DNA of 64,000 nt from Actinocorallia sp. API 0066 (GCF_020991275.1 NZ_JAJLQY010000003.1:434001-498000); one strand, 5' to 3'. Positions 49,158-58,759 are shown, numbered from the stretch's first letter. Numbers and translations are program-made. Notes: generated by a model from the sequence alone, not told the origin.

Positions 49158-50209
49158 CAGCTCCCCCCGATGAGGATGCGGCGGAGGGTGTCGGGGTTCT
49201 GCGGCCTGCCCTGGTAGTCCTTGAGGACGACGGGGTAGGGGCAGGCGCCGTCCAGGAGCGTCAGGCAGGCGACGTTGCCCTTGGCGTACTCGCCGTCGTT
49301 GAACACCGAGAACAGCCGTTGCAGCTTCGGCCCGGCCAGGCGGAGCGCCTCGTCCACGGTGCCGAGGTTGTTCTCGATGCCGGCCGCGACGACGGCCAGG
49401 CCCGCGATCACCTTCTCGAGCTGGTCGCCGTTGCCGGTGAGCAGTTTGTCGGCGGTCTGGAAGGTCTGGGAGAGCTGGACGATGGAGTCCTCCAGGAGCT
49501 CACGGTTGCGCAGGAACGCGTCGGTCAGCTCGACGAGGTTGTCGGTCATCTGGCGGATCTGCTTGTCCCGCCGCGCGATCACCTCGGTGACCGTCGTGTA
49601 GTCCTTGAGCAGGTTTTTCAGCGTGGTGCGGCGCGCGGCGATGGTGGAGGCGAGCTGGTCGACGTCGGAGACGAGCTGGACGACGTCGGCGCGGTTCCCG
49701 TCGAGCGCCTGGTAGATCGCGGTGAGGATCTGGTTGAGCCGGTCGGGGTCGAGGCTGCGGGCGAGCGGCGCGAGCTGGTCGACGAGTTCGCCGATGTCCA
49801 CGACCGAGCGGGTCCGCTCGATCCGCGCGCCGTCCCTGATCTTCTCGGCGGACGTGCCGGGGATGAGGTAGACGACGCGCTGTCCGACGGCGCTGCGCCA
49901 CCGGATGGCGATCTCGCTGTCGGCGGGGACCCGGTACTTCTCCTCGACGGTGAGCTGGACGACGGCCTTGCCCCGGTCCACCCGGATGGAGTCGACCCGT
50001 CCGACGGGCGCGCCCGCGATCTTGACGACGTCGCCGCGCGTCAGGCCGGTGGCGTCGTCGAACACGGCGGTCAGCCGGTAGCCGCCGCCGAACGACACAC
50101 GGGCGATCTGGGTGCCGATGAGGAAGGTCAGGGTGCCGGTGATCGCGAAGAAGACGGCCAGCCGGAGGAGGGTCGCCCTGCGCTGTCCGCGCCGCTCGCT
50201 GACGGCCAT
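49157..50209 (-). CDS. mceB: MceB-like protein
   Basis: The 350-residue protein has an N-terminal anchor (LLRLAVFFAITGTLTFLIG), an MCE domain (ATGLTRGDVVKIAGAPVGRVDSIRVDRGKAVV) and helical repeats. The final stretch contains a possible disulfide (NVACLTLLDGACPYP), as usual in MceB. Its ATG overlaps the mceA stop by one base. Confidence 0.92.
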   Translation of the reverse strand: MAVSERRGQRRATLLRLAVFFAITGTLTFLIGTQIARVSFGGGYRLTAVFDDATGLTRGDVVKIAGAPVGRVDSIRVDRGKAVVQLTVEEKYRVPADSEIAIRWRSAVGQRVVYLIPGTSAEKIRDGARIERTRSVVDIGELVDQLAPLARSLDPDRLNQILTAIYQALDGNRADVVQLVSDVDQLASTIAARRTTLKNLLKDYTTVTEVIARRDKQIRQMTDNLVELTDAFLRNRELLEDSIVQLSQTFQTADKLLTGNGDQLEKVIAGLAVVAAGIENNLGTVDEALRLAGPKLQRLFSVFNDGEYAKGNVACLTLLDGACPYPVVLKDYQGRPQNPDTLRRILIGGS

Positions 50210-51297
50210 CAGCGGGCTCCCTTCTCTGCGTTCTTGTCCTTGGTGTCCTTGGTGTTCTTGGTGCCGCCGGCGCCCGGCTTCTGCGCGGTCTTCCCGGTGG
50301 CCGTGCTGGGGCAGACGCCCAGGATGATCGCGCAGGGGTTGGCGGGGATGAGGATCTTGACGGCGAGCATCCGCCGGTCGCCGGGCGCCTTCGGCCAGGC
50401 CACCGACTTGTAGACCGGCAGGAGGTTGACCATGGTCCGCAGGCCGGGCCCGAACCTGCCGAGCTGGGCGTCGATGACGCCGATGGCGCGCTCGGCGGAG
50501 CGGAAGCCCGCGGCGAGGTCGCCGCCGTGCGAGCCGATGCCGTGCGCGCTGAGCGCGGCGACGCCGGACAGGTTGTCGGCGAACGACCTGAGCCGTCCGT
50601 CGCCCTGGGCGGCCGTCGCGATGACGGCGTTCGTCCCGGCGACGATGGTGGCGATGTCCTGGCCCGCGCCGTTGATCCGGGCGAGCCTGCCCAGGTCGGC
50701 GAGGAACGCCTCGGCGTTGCGCCGGTTGTCGTGCGCGACGCCGACGATCGTGGTGACCGACTCCAGCGTCTCCCTGAGCTGCTGGCCCTGGCCGCCGAGG
50801 CCCGAGGCGAGCGCGTCCACGATGATCGCCAGCTCGGTCGGGTCGAGCGCGGCGAGCGCGGTGTTGGCGTCGGCGAGCAGGTCGTTGAGGTCGCGCGGGT
50901 CGGACGTGCGGGTGATGACGGACCCGGCGGGCAGGTAGGGGCCGCCGTTCTCGTGCTCGCCCGGGAGGAGGTTGATGAACTTCGGCCCGAACACGGACTC
51001 GGGCTCCAGCGAGGCGACGGCGGTGTCGGGCACCCGCACGCCCTTGTTCAGGGTGAGGGTGATGCGCGCCTTGCCGGTCGGGAGCAGCTCGATCGCGCTG
51101 ACCCGGCCGACGTGCATGCCGCGCACCTTCACCGGCGACGTCGTGCCGAGGCCCTGTCCGGCGGTGCCGAACTCGGCGGTGAACTCCGGGCCCTTGGCGG
51201 CGAACGGCTTGGTGATGAGGACGAACAGCAGCAGCGCCGTCAGCAGGACCGTGGCGGCGGCGACGGCGGTCCGCCGCGCCAGGGAGGGTTCGGTCAT
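50209..51297 (-). CDS. mceA: MceA-like protein
   Basis: The 362-residue protein has an N-terminal anchor (AVAAATVLLTALLLFVLI), an MCE domain (TSPVKVRGMHVGRVSAIELLPTGKARI), the coiled middle and a Lys/Gly-rich C-terminal tail after a CAIILGVCP motif. It is the first of the six Mce proteins and follows yrbEB with four-base overlap. No Mce ATPase (Mkl) gene is adjacent; it may be elsewhere. Confidence 0.92.
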   Translation of the reverse strand: MTEPSLARRTAVAAATVLLTALLLFVLITKPFAAKGPEFTAEFGTAGQGLGTTSPVKVRGMHVGRVSAIELLPTGKARITLTLNKGVRVPDTAVASLEPESVFGPKFINLLPGEHENGGPYLPAGSVITRTSDPRDLNDLLADANTALAALDPTELAIIVDALASGLGGQGQQLRETLESVTTIVGVAHDNRRNAEAFLADLGRLARINGAGQDIATIVAGTNAVIATAAQGDGRLRSFADNLSGVAALSAHGIGSHGGDLAAGFRSAERAIGVIDAQLGRFGPGLRTMVNLLPVYKSVAWPKAPGDRRMLAVKILIPANPCAIILGVCPSTATGKTAQKPGAGGTKNTKDTKDKNAEKGAR

Positions 51298-52157
51298 CCG
51301 GAGAGCCTCACTGTTCCGCCCTGGCCCCAGAACACGTAGGACAGCAGCAGGTTCAGGGTGACGATCATGACGATCGACAGCCGGATCGCCCGGCCCGCCG
51401 CGGTGCCGACGCCGACCGGGCCGCCGGAGGCGTAGTAGCCGTAGTAGCAGTGGATGGTGATGACGGCGAAGGCGAACACCGCCACCTTGACGCAGCTGAA
51501 CACCAGGTCCTGCAACGGCAGGTACAGGTGGAAGTAGTAGTCGTAGACGCCGGGCGCGAGGCCGAAGAACTCGGTGGAGATGAACCGGGTCGCGAAGAAG
51601 CTGGCGAACAGCGCGATCAGGTAGAGCGGCACCAGCGCGATCAGGGCGGCGACGACGCGGGTGGAGATGAGGTAGGCGAAGGAGTTGATGCCCATCACCT
51701 CAAGCGCGTCGATCTCCTCGGAGATCCGCATCGCGCCGAGTTCCGCGGTGAAGGCCGACCCGCACTGGGCGGCGAGCGCGATCGCGGCGATGATCGGGGT
51801 GATCTCGCGGACGTTGATGAAGCTGCCGACCAGGCCCATGAACGACTCGGCGCCGATGATCTCCAGCCCGGTGTACACCTGGAGTCCGACCTCGGTGCCG
51901 ACGAACAGCGACATCGTGAACGTCACGAACACCATGCCGCCGCCGACGACGGTGCCGCCGACGCCCACGACGATGTCGCTGACGTGCTGGCCGACGGTCT
52001 TGGCGTACTTGAAGCGGAAGATGATGTCGCGGACGCAGTACAGCAGGACCCGGCCGACGAACATCGGCCAGCCCGACAGGCCCGCGAACCGCTCGACGGC
52101 GGCCGTCGATCCTCGGGCGGCGCCCAGGGCCGCCTTGCGTGGGACGTTCGTGAGCAT
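51294..52157 (-). CDS. yrbEB: Mce permease YrbEB
   Basis: The 287-residue protein is an MlaE-type permease with about five membrane segments and the diagnostic stretch ALAAQCGSAFTAELGAMRISEEIDALEVMGI that contacts the ATPase. It pairs with YrbEA. A gap of six bases separates it from yrbEA and its stop overlaps mceA. Confidence 0.94.
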   Translation of the reverse strand: MLTNVPRKAALGAARGSTAAVERFAGLSGWPMFVGRVLLYCVRDIIFRFKYAKTVGQHVSDIVVGVGGTVVGGGMVFVTFTMSLFVGTEVGLQVYTGLEIIGAESFMGLVGSFINVREITPIIAAIALAAQCGSAFTAELGAMRISEEIDALEVMGINSFAYLISTRVVAALIALVPLYLIALFASFFATRFISTEFFGLAPGVYDYYFHLYLPLQDLVFSCVKVAVFAFAVITIHCYYGYYASGGPVGVGTAAGRAIRLSIVMIVTLNLLLSYVFWGQGGTVRLSG

Positions 52158-52163
52158 CCGGCC

Positions 52164-52955
52164 TCAGATCTTCGGGGGGTAGGCGATGACGTAGATCGTG
52201 GTGATCACGTAGTTGAAGCCGAACACCAGCAGCAGCGCGACCACCGTCGCCTGGTTGACCGCGCGGCCCACGCCGACCGGGCTCTGCTCGCACGTCATGC
52301 CCTTGTAACAGGCGACCATCGCGGCGATGAGGCCGAACAGCCACGCCTTGAACAGCGTCACCACGAGGTCGGAGACCTGGAGCAGGGCGAGCGCCCCGTC
52401 GAAGTAGGCGCCGGGGGTGACGTCCTGGAGCAGGACGTTGAAGAAGAACCCACCGACCGCGCCGGACAGGATCACCAGGGAAGCCAGCATCGTCGAGACG
52501 AGGCTGGCGGCCCACATGCGCGGCGTGACGAGGCGGTGCACCGGGTTGACCGCCATCACCTCCATGGCCGCGAGTTCGTCGCGGATCCGCCGCGCCCCCA
52601 TGTCGGAGGTCATCGCGGAGCCGCCGGCGCCCGCGATGATGAGCGCCGCCGCGATCGGCGCGACCTCGCGCACGAGGCCGACGACGACCGCGCCGCCGGT
52701 CGCGGACTGCGCGCCGAGCTGCGCCGCCAGGTCGCCGACCTGCAGCGCGACGGTCGCGCCGAGCGGGAGCGCGATGAGGATGACGGGGAGCGTCGTCACG
52801 CGCGCCAGGAACCAGCACTGCTCGACGAACTCCCAGAACCAGTTCCGGATGTCCCAGGTGCGGCGCAGACCCTCAAGCGCGATGGTGAACAGTTCACCGA
52901 TCTGGGTGAGCACTCCGCGCAGCTGTGCGGTGACCACCACGGGCACGCTCGCCAT
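52164..52955 (-). CDS. yrbEA: Mce permease YrbEA
   Basis: The 263-residue MlaE-type permease has the signature AGAGGSAMTSDMGARRIRDELAAMEVMAVNP and several membrane segments. It is the first gene of the mce operon. GGAGGGG precedes the ATG at 52955 by six bases. A 14-bp palindrome lies 36 bases upstream. Confidence 0.94.
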   Translation of the reverse strand: MASVPVVVTAQLRGVLTQIGELFTIALEGLRRTWDIRNWFWEFVEQCWFLARVTTLPVILIALPLGATVALQVGDLAAQLGAQSATGGAVVVGLVREVAPIAAALIIAGAGGSAMTSDMGARRIRDELAAMEVMAVNPVHRLVTPRMWAASLVSTMLASLVILSGAVGGFFFNVLLQDVTPGAYFDGALALLQVSDLVVTLFKAWLFGLIAAMVACYKGMTCEQSPVGVGRAVNQATVVALLLVFGFNYVITTIYVIAYPPKI

Positions 52956-52990
52956 CGGCCACCCCTCCGCGAGTAACGATCCGTTTACAG

Positions 52991-53004
52991 ACCAAGCGCT
53001 TGGT
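52991..53004. promoter_or_regulatory. 14-bp perfect palindrome upstream of the mce operon
   Basis: ACCAAGCGCTTGGT is self-complementary and lies 36 bases before yrbEA, in the expected promoter zone. TetR-type repressors of lipid genes bind sites of this form. Confidence 0.5.
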
Positions 53005-53233
53005 ACGGTAACGCGCGTCACACTGGGGCCACAAGACCTTTGATCCGATAGTTGCCGAAAGACGGAGGATCCGGGGTACCACAGCTACCACTTACTCGTC
53101 CGTCCGCGCATGGGCCCCTACACACCGCGACCGACCCCGGCCAGCGCCGTCACCGACGTTTAGGCTGGTGACACGAGACACGCCGCCGTCCCGGGAACCC
53201 GGCAGGCGGCGTCCCGTGGGAAGGGACGCACAC

Positions 53234-54028
53234 GTGGGCAGGGTGACGGAGCGGCGCCGGGTCGCGCGCTGGACGGGCGAGGCGACCACCGAACGGGTGG
53301 ACACCCTCGCGGTGGAGGAGCCGCTGGAGATCCAGATCGGCGGGCGGTCCCTGACCGTCACGATGCGCACGCCCGGCGCCGACTTCGACCTCGTCGCCGG
53401 GTTCCTGCTCGCCGAGGGCGTCATCGCCGGGCCCGCCGACCTCGTCGCGATGAAGCAGTGCGGCGACGACGAGTTCAACATCGTGGACGTCGCGCTCGGC
53501 CGCCCCTGGGACGGCCCCGCCCGCGCGTTCCCGACCAGCTCGGCCTGCGGCGTGTGCGGCACCGCCAGCGTCGCCGACCTCGCCGGACGGGCCGCCTGGG
53601 ACGTCGCGGCCGACCCGGTGTCCTTCTCCCCCGCCGCGCTGACCGCGCTGCCGGACGCGCTGCGCGCCGCGCAGAAGGTGTTCGCCAGCACCGGCGGCCT
53701 GCACGCGGCCGGCCTGTTCACCACCGACGGCGAACTGCGCTGCCTGCGCGAGGACGTCGGCCGCCACAACGCGGTCGACAAGGTCGTCGGCTGGGCGCTC
53801 AAGGAAGGGCTGCTGCCGCTGCGCGGGCACGTCCTCATGGTGAGCGGGCGCGCCTCGTTCGAGCTGACACAGAAGGCGTGGGCGGCGGGCGTCCCGGTGC
53901 TGGCCGCCGTCTCGGCGCCGTCGTCGCTGGCCGTCTCGCTCGCGGCCAAGGCGGGGCTGACGCTCGTGGGGTTCCTGCGGCCGCCCACGTTCAACGTCTA
54001 CACCCGGCACGACAGGGTCCGTCAGTGA
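53234..54028 (+). CDS. fdhD: Formate dehydrogenase accessory sulfurtransferase FdhD
   Basis: The 264-residue protein carries the CGVCG motif (SACGVCGTASVA) that receives sulfur for the molybdenum cofactor, plus EDVGRHNAVDKVVG and LMVSGRASFELTQKAW typical of FdhD. It sulfurates Mo-bisMGD for formate dehydrogenase. The GTG at 53234 has AAGGGA seven bases upstream; the frame is open 22 codons further. No formate dehydrogenase gene is in the window. Confidence 0.93.
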   Translation: MGRVTERRRVARWTGEATTERVDTLAVEEPLEIQIGGRSLTVTMRTPGADFDLVAGFLLAEGVIAGPADLVAMKQCGDDEFNIVDVALGRPWDGPARAFPTSSACGVCGTASVADLAGRAAWDVAADPVSFSPAALTALPDALRAAQKVFASTGGLHAAGLFTTDGELRCLREDVGRHNAVDKVVGWALKEGLLPLRGHVLMVSGRASFELTQKAWAAGVPVLAAVSAPSSLAVSLAAKAGLTLVGFLRPPTFNVYTRHDRVRQ

Positions 54029-54096
54029 CTACTTACGGCGATCGGCTAAAGTGCAGCTGACCTGGTTCACGCACCTATCCCCGAAGGAGGCGACCG

Positions 54097-55278
54097 GTGG
54101 ACTTCACCCTGCCGGAGAGCGCGATCGCCGTCCGGGACGGCATCGCCGCCGTCACCGCCAAGTACGGCCACGAGTACTGGGACGCGTGCGACACCGAGCA
54201 CCGCTGGCCCGAGGAGGTCTACCGCGACCTCGCCGAGGGGGGCTGGCTCGGCCTCGCCGTCCCCGAGCAGTACGGCGGCGGCGGGCAGGGCCTGCTGGAG
54301 CTCACGGTGGCGCTGGAGTCGCTCGCCCTGTCCGGCGCGGGCGCCGCCGCGTCCTTCATCTACCTGCTGAGCCCCGGTTTCGGCGCCCTCACCATCACCC
54401 GGCACGGCACCGAGGAGCAGAAGGCGCGGTTCCTGCCCGGCCTGGCCAAGGGCGAGATCGAGACGTGCTTCGCGCTCACCGAGCCCGACGCCGGAAGCAA
54501 CGCCATCAACATCACCACCCAGGCCCGCCGCGACGGCGACGGCTGGCTGGTGCGCGGCCAGAAGATCTGGATCTCCGGCGTCGAGCGGGCCGACCACATG
54601 CTGCTCGTCACCCGGACCATCCCCGCCGCCGAAGCCAAGCCCCGCACCAACGGCTTCACCGTCTTCCTCGTGGACGTGAAGGCGGCGATCGAGGCGGGCA
54701 CCCTCACCTTCCAGCCGATCCCCAAGCTCGGCACCAACACCGTCGCGTCCAGCATGGTCTTCATCGACGACCTCCGCGTCACCGACGCCGACGTGCTCGG
54801 CACCGTCGACGGCGGCTTCGCGGTGCTGTGGGACATCCTCAACCCCGAGCGCATCCTCGCCGCGGCGGCCGGGGTCGGCGGGGCCGAGGCGGCGCTGAAG
54901 GTCGCGGTGTCCTACGCCCTCGACCGCGCCCCCTTCGGCAAGCCGATCGGCGCCAACCAGGCCATCGCGTTCCCGCTCGCCAAGATCAAGGCGCAGACCG
55001 AGCTGGCCCGCCTCATGACCTACAAGGCCGCGTGGCTGTGGGACCGGGGCGAGCCGTGCGGCTCGGAGGCCAACATCGCCAAGCTCACCGCCGCCGAGGC
55101 CGCCTGGGAGGCCGCCGACCGCACCTTCCAGACGCACGGCGGCATGGCCTACTCGCTGGAGTACCCGGTCGCCCGGATCTTCCGTGACGCCCGGATCGCC
55201 AAGAACATCCCGGTGGCCGAGGAACTCGTCCTCGCCCACATCGCGCAGCACGACCTGGGCCTGCCCCGGTCGTACTGA
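54097..55278 (+). CDS. Acyl-CoA dehydrogenase
   Basis: The 393-residue flavoprotein has a complete family layout: FALTEPDAGSNAINITTQARR for FAD and substrate binding, GQKIWISGVERADHMLLVT, GFAVLWDILNPERILAAAAG and the C-terminal QTHGGMAYSLEYPVARIFRDARI. The GTG at 54097 follows GAAGGAGG by six bases. The catalytic base for this subgroup is not obvious from the sequence alone. Position beside the mce operon and other acyl-CoA genes fits lipid catabolism. Confidence 0.93.
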   Translation: MDFTLPESAIAVRDGIAAVTAKYGHEYWDACDTEHRWPEEVYRDLAEGGWLGLAVPEQYGGGGQGLLELTVALESLALSGAGAAASFIYLLSPGFGALTITRHGTEEQKARFLPGLAKGEIETCFALTEPDAGSNAINITTQARRDGDGWLVRGQKIWISGVERADHMLLVTRTIPAAEAKPRTNGFTVFLVDVKAAIEAGTLTFQPIPKLGTNTVASSMVFIDDLRVTDADVLGTVDGGFAVLWDILNPERILAAAAGVGGAEAALKVAVSYALDRAPFGKPIGANQAIAFPLAKIKAQTELARLMTYKAAWLWDRGEPCGSEANIAKLTAAEAAWEAADRTFQTHGGMAYSLEYPVARIFRDARIAKNIPVAEELVLAHIAQHDLGLPRSY

Positions 55279-55285
55279 CGGCCCG

Positions 55286-55999
55286 CTAGGCGTCGTCGCT
55301 GGAACCGCACTCCGCGACGAGCGCCTCGAACAGCCGCAGGTCGTCGCCCTCCTCGGGGTGCCACTGCACCCCGAGGCCGAACCTGTGGCCCTCCACCTCG
55401 ACGGCCTCCACGACCTGGTCGCGCGCCCACGCGACCGCGACCAGGCCACGGCCCAGCACGTCGACCGCCTGGTGGTGGTAGGTCGGCACGTCGGCGAGCT
55501 CCCCCAGGATCGTCCCGGTCCTGCTCGCCGGGCTGATCTGCACCCGGTGCCTGGAGAACCTGCCGGGCACGGGCGCGTGGCCCTCGTGCCCGACCGTGTC
55601 CGGCAGGTGCTGGACGAGCGTGCCGCCGCGCACCACGTTGAGCAGTTGCAGGCCCCGGCAGATCGCCAGGAACGGCTTGCCGCCCTCGACGGCCGCGCGC
55701 AGCAGCGCCGACTCGAACCTGTCGCGCGCCAGGTCGGGCGCGCCCGTCCGCTCGTGCGGCGCCGCCCCGTACTTGGCCGGGTCCACGTCCGGGCCGCCCG
55801 CCACCACGAGGCCGTCGAGCCGGGCCAGGAGCGTCTCGACGGCGTCCTGCTCCGCGTACGGCGGCAGCAGTACCGGGACGCCGCCCGCGCGCTCGACCGA
55901 CCGGGTGTAGGAGACGGGCAGCAGCGCCGCCTCCCGGACCCAGACGCCCCAGCGAGCGGCCTCCTGGTAGGTCGTGACGCCGATCAACGGACGAGCCAT
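55286..55999 (-). CDS. Class I glutamine amidotransferase, gamma-glutamyl-GABA hydrolase type
   Basis: The 237-residue enzyme of the PuuD family has nucleophile Cys in FLAICRGLQLLNV and the His-Glu pair in GVQWHPEEGDD. The family hydrolyses gamma-glutamyl amides such as gamma-glutamyl-GABA. AGGAGG lies six bases before the ATG at 55999. It is convergent with the acyl-CoA dehydrogenase gene, seven bases apart. Confidence 0.88.
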   Translation of the reverse strand: MARPLIGVTTYQEAARWGVWVREAALLPVSYTRSVERAGGVPVLLPPYAEQDAVETLLARLDGLVVAGGPDVDPAKYGAAPHERTGAPDLARDRFESALLRAAVEGGKPFLAICRGLQLLNVVRGGTLVQHLPDTVGHEGHAPVPGRFSRHRVQISPASRTGTILGELADVPTYHHQAVDVLGRGLVAVAWARDQVVEAVEVEGHRFGLGVQWHPEEGDDLRLFEALVAECGSSDDA

Positions 56000-56526
56000 C
56001 CAGCACCTCCTGGTCCCACGGGGCCCACCGGTCCCACAAGCAGCTTGCCGCAACCGCGCGCGGGAGCACAGCCCCCCGGACGCGTCTCACACCCGTGGAT
56101 CCGGCCGGAGACGGCCGAACACCCTCGGGAACGGATGTCCAGACCGGGCGGAATTTCCCGTAGGAGCATTTTCTCCCAAAGTGTAAGGAAGATTCCGCCG
56201 CGGTGATGATGTGGGGAATTCACCGTGCCCAACAGACGGCTACCGAGCGGTATTTTACTTTTCCCCGTCATCACCCGATGAGCATAGCCCGTCACCCATC
56301 GTAGATAGTGGGGCGTCTTATCGTGAAACGGTTGAGCTTCACCACCCCTGGTGTAACACTCCGAGCAAGGCATCCGGCACCGTGCGTACCGAAGTCCGCC
56401 GCCTTGGGGGAAGGCGGGACAGGTACCCGGCCCGGCGGTCCGCACACGAACTCGCCCGGCGTTCACCCGACGCCGCGGGCACCGTCAGTTTCTCCGCAGT
56501 TTTGCCAAGGGGGGCGAGATTGCCAC
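56000..56526. other. 527-base intergenic region before the flavohemoglobin gene
   Basis: No convincing gene is seen. The stretch around 56160-56360 is richer in A+T than its surroundings. A promoter-like pair and a short hairpin (CACCA-CCCC-TGGTG, 56340-56353) lie about 170 bases before the flavohemoglobin start. Frames open through the region lack family sequence. Confidence 0.6.
56332..56359 (+). promoter_or_regulatory. Putative promoter of the flavohemoglobin gene
   Basis: TTGAGC (56332-56337) and TAACAC (56354-56359) are 16 bases apart, with a CACCA/TGGTG dyad filling most of the spacer, where a repressor could bind. Confidence 0.35.
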
Positions 56527-57720
56527 ATGTCCTTGAATCCCCGGCTCGTCAAAGAGAGCTTCGCGATCCTCGAACCGGACGCGCCGCGGGCCGCCGCCTA
56601 CTTCTACGGGCGGCTGTTCGCCGAGCACCCCGATCTGCGGGCGCTCTTCCCACCGGCGATGGACGTACAGCGCGACCGCCTGCTGCGCGCGCTCGCCACC
56701 GTCGTCTGGAGCCTTGACAGCCCCGACGCCCTGACCACCTACCTCAGCGAACTCGGCCGCGACCACCGCAAGTTCGGCGTGTCCGAGGCGCACTACACAG
56801 CCGTCGGCGACGCCCTGCTCGCCACCCTGCGCAAGTTCCTCGGCGACCGCTGGACCGCCGAGACCGAGGCGAGCTGGGCCACCGCCTACCGGATGGCCGC
56901 CGAGATCATGCACGGCGCCGCCGTCGCCGACGCCCTCATCGCGCCGCCCTGGTGGATCGGCGAGGTCGTCGCGCACGAACGCCGCCGCGACGACCTCGCC
57001 GTCGTCACCGTCCGGCCCGCCCAGCCGCTCCCCTACGAGGCGGGACAACACGTCTCGCTCCAGGTGTCGCGCTGGCCCCGGATGTGGCGGCCGTACTCCA
57101 TCGCCAACGCGCCACGCCCTGACGGCCGGGTCGCCTTCCACGTCAGGTCCGTGCCCGGCGGCTGGGTGAGCACCGCGCTCGTCCGGCACACCGAGGTCGG
57201 CCACTCACTGCTGCTCGGGCCCGCGCTCGGCGCGATGACCCTGGCCCGCGACGCCACCCGCGACCTGCTGTGCGTCGCGGGAGGCACCGGCCTCGCCCCG
57301 CTCAAGGCACTCGTCGAACAGGTCGTCGCCGAAGGCGGGGGACGCGGCGTGCACCTCGTCGTCGGCGCCCGCACCGCCGACGACCTGTACGACCTGGCCG
57401 ACCTGCGCCGCCTCGCCGCCGAACACCCCTGGCTGCGGGTGGTGCCGGTGGTGGCGGACGACCCGTCGTACGAGGGGCTGCGCGGGCCCGTCGCCGACGC
57501 CCTCGAAGGCATCGGCGAGTGGGCCGAGCACGAGGCGTACGTGTCGGGGCCGCCCGAGATGGTCTCGGCCACCGTCGACCGGCTCGGCGCGCTCGGCCTG
57601 CCGCCCGACCGGATCCACCACGACGCGCTGCACCTGGAGAAGCGGGCGGGCTGCCCCCACCTGTCCGGCTACATCACGGCGGGGCCCAAGCTCGTCCCGC
57701 CCGCGCCCGTCAGGGAGTGA
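56527..57720 (+). CDS. hmp: Flavohemoglobin, nitric oxide dioxygenase type
   Basis: The 397-residue protein fuses a globin domain (1-140; RDHRKFGVSEAHY contains the likely proximal His) to a ferredoxin-reductase FAD domain (MWRPYSIANAPR) and an NAD domain (VAGGTGLAPLKALVEQ). Flavohemoglobins oxidise nitric oxide to nitrate. The globin N-terminus is slightly short and the FAD domain motif RPYSI is canonical. The ATG at 56527 is at the start of the homology; the frame is open upstream without family sequence. The stop region overlaps the convergent MBL gene by eleven bases. Confidence 0.9.
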   Translation: MSLNPRLVKESFAILEPDAPRAAAYFYGRLFAEHPDLRALFPPAMDVQRDRLLRALATVVWSLDSPDALTTYLSELGRDHRKFGVSEAHYTAVGDALLATLRKFLGDRWTAETEASWATAYRMAAEIMHGAAVADALIAPPWWIGEVVAHERRRDDLAVVTVRPAQPLPYEAGQHVSLQVSRWPRMWRPYSIANAPRPDGRVAFHVRSVPGGWVSTALVRHTEVGHSLLLGPALGAMTLARDATRDLLCVAGGTGLAPLKALVEQVVAEGGGRGVHLVVGARTADDLYDLADLRRLAAEHPWLRVVPVVADDPSYEGLRGPVADALEGIGEWAEHEAYVSGPPEMVSATVDRLGALGLPPDRIHHDALHLEKRAGCPHLSGYITAGPKLVPPAPVRE

Positions 57721-58759
57721 CGACGGCCCAGCGGACCGGCTCCCCGGTACCGGTCCGCGCCGCCCGTCCCGCCTTCTCCAGCACCACCAGGTGGGCGAGG
57801 GTCTCCAGCATCGCGGTGCGCCGCATGAACGGCTGGATCCGCGCCCACGGCCGCGACCAGGTCAGCTCCTGGGCCAGCTCCCACGCGGTCGGCGGCTCGG
57901 TGCCGCCCGCGATCACCGCGAGGATCTCGCCCAGCCGCTCCTCGTGGTGCGCGAGCAGGACGCCGACGCGCTCGTCCAGGCCCGCGAACCGGTACTCGTG
58001 CGCGGGCAGCACCTCGCCGACGGGCAGCGCCCTGACCTTCTCCAGCGACGTGAAGAACGTGCCCAGCGGGTCGTCGCCCGAGCGGGGGAACAGGCCGATG
58101 GTCGGGGTGATCCGGGGCAGCACGTGGTCGCCGGACAGGAGGACGTTGTTGCGGGCGTCATGGAAGCAGACATGGCCCGGTGAGTGGCCGGGCGTCCACA
58201 CCGTCCGCAGGTCCCAGCCCTCGACGGGCGGGGCCGTGCCGTCCACGAGGGCGATCTCCGGCTCGGTGTGCTCGACCATGCCGAGCATCGTCCGGGTGGC
58301 CTCGGCGAGGGTGCCGCCGACGTCGTCGGGAACGCCGTGCTCGGCCATCTGGCGCCGGATCGCCCGGATGAGCCCGGCCGGGTCGCGCTGCCGCGCGGCC
58401 AGCAGCTTGGTGTCCTCGGGGTGCAGCGCCACCCACGCGCCGGACTCCTGTCGGACGCGCGCGGCGAGCCCGTAGTGGTCGTGGTGCATGTGCGTGACGA
58501 GCACACCGCGCACGTCGCCGATCTCGAACCCCGCCGTCTTGAGGCCCGCGACGAGCGCGTCCCACGACTCGGGGGCGTCCCATCCGGCGTCCACGAGGGT
58601 GACGCCGCGCGGCCCCTCCAACGCGTAGACGAGGACGTAGCGCAGAGGGTTGTCCGGGATGGGCACCGGAATCGACCAGAGTCCGGGCCGTACCCGCTCC
58701 ACGGGGGGCATCACCTTGTCGAGCCAGGCCTGCCGCTGTGCCACGCCGGTGACTTCCAC
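57710..58759 (-). CDS. Metallo-beta-lactamase-fold hydrolase
   Basis: The 349-residue protein has the zinc motif VLVTHMHHDHYGLAA, a second ligand in TPGHSPGHVCFHD and LLSGDHVLP. A C-terminal helical domain carries ligand His in LPAHEYRF. It belongs to the long MBL-fold group of hydrolases with an extra winged-helix-like tail. The substrate is unknown. GTG start at 58759 follows AAGGAGG by five bases. A palindrome just upstream is a probable TetR operator. Confidence 0.88.
   Translation of the reverse strand: MEVTGVAQRQAWLDKVMPPVERVRPGLWSIPVPIPDNPLRYVLVYALEGPRGVTLVDAGWDAPESWDALVAGLKTAGFEIGDVRGVLVTHMHHDHYGLAARVRQESGAWVALHPEDTKLLAARQRDPAGLIRAIRRQMAEHGVPDDVGGTLAEATRTMLGMVEHTEPEIALVDGTAPPVEGWDLRTVWTPGHSPGHVCFHDARNNVLLSGDHVLPRITPTIGLFPRSGDDPLGTFFTSLEKVRALPVGEVLPAHEYRFAGLDERVGVLLAHHEERLGEILAVIAGGTEPPTAWELAQELTWSRPWARIQPFMRRTAMLETLAHLVVLEKAGRAARTGTGEPVRWAVVTP

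Noticed and set aside
55984-56466. A 160-codon minus-strand frame in the intergenic region
   Set aside because: No ribosome-binding site or family sequence; composition is random-like and it overlaps the amidotransferase start.
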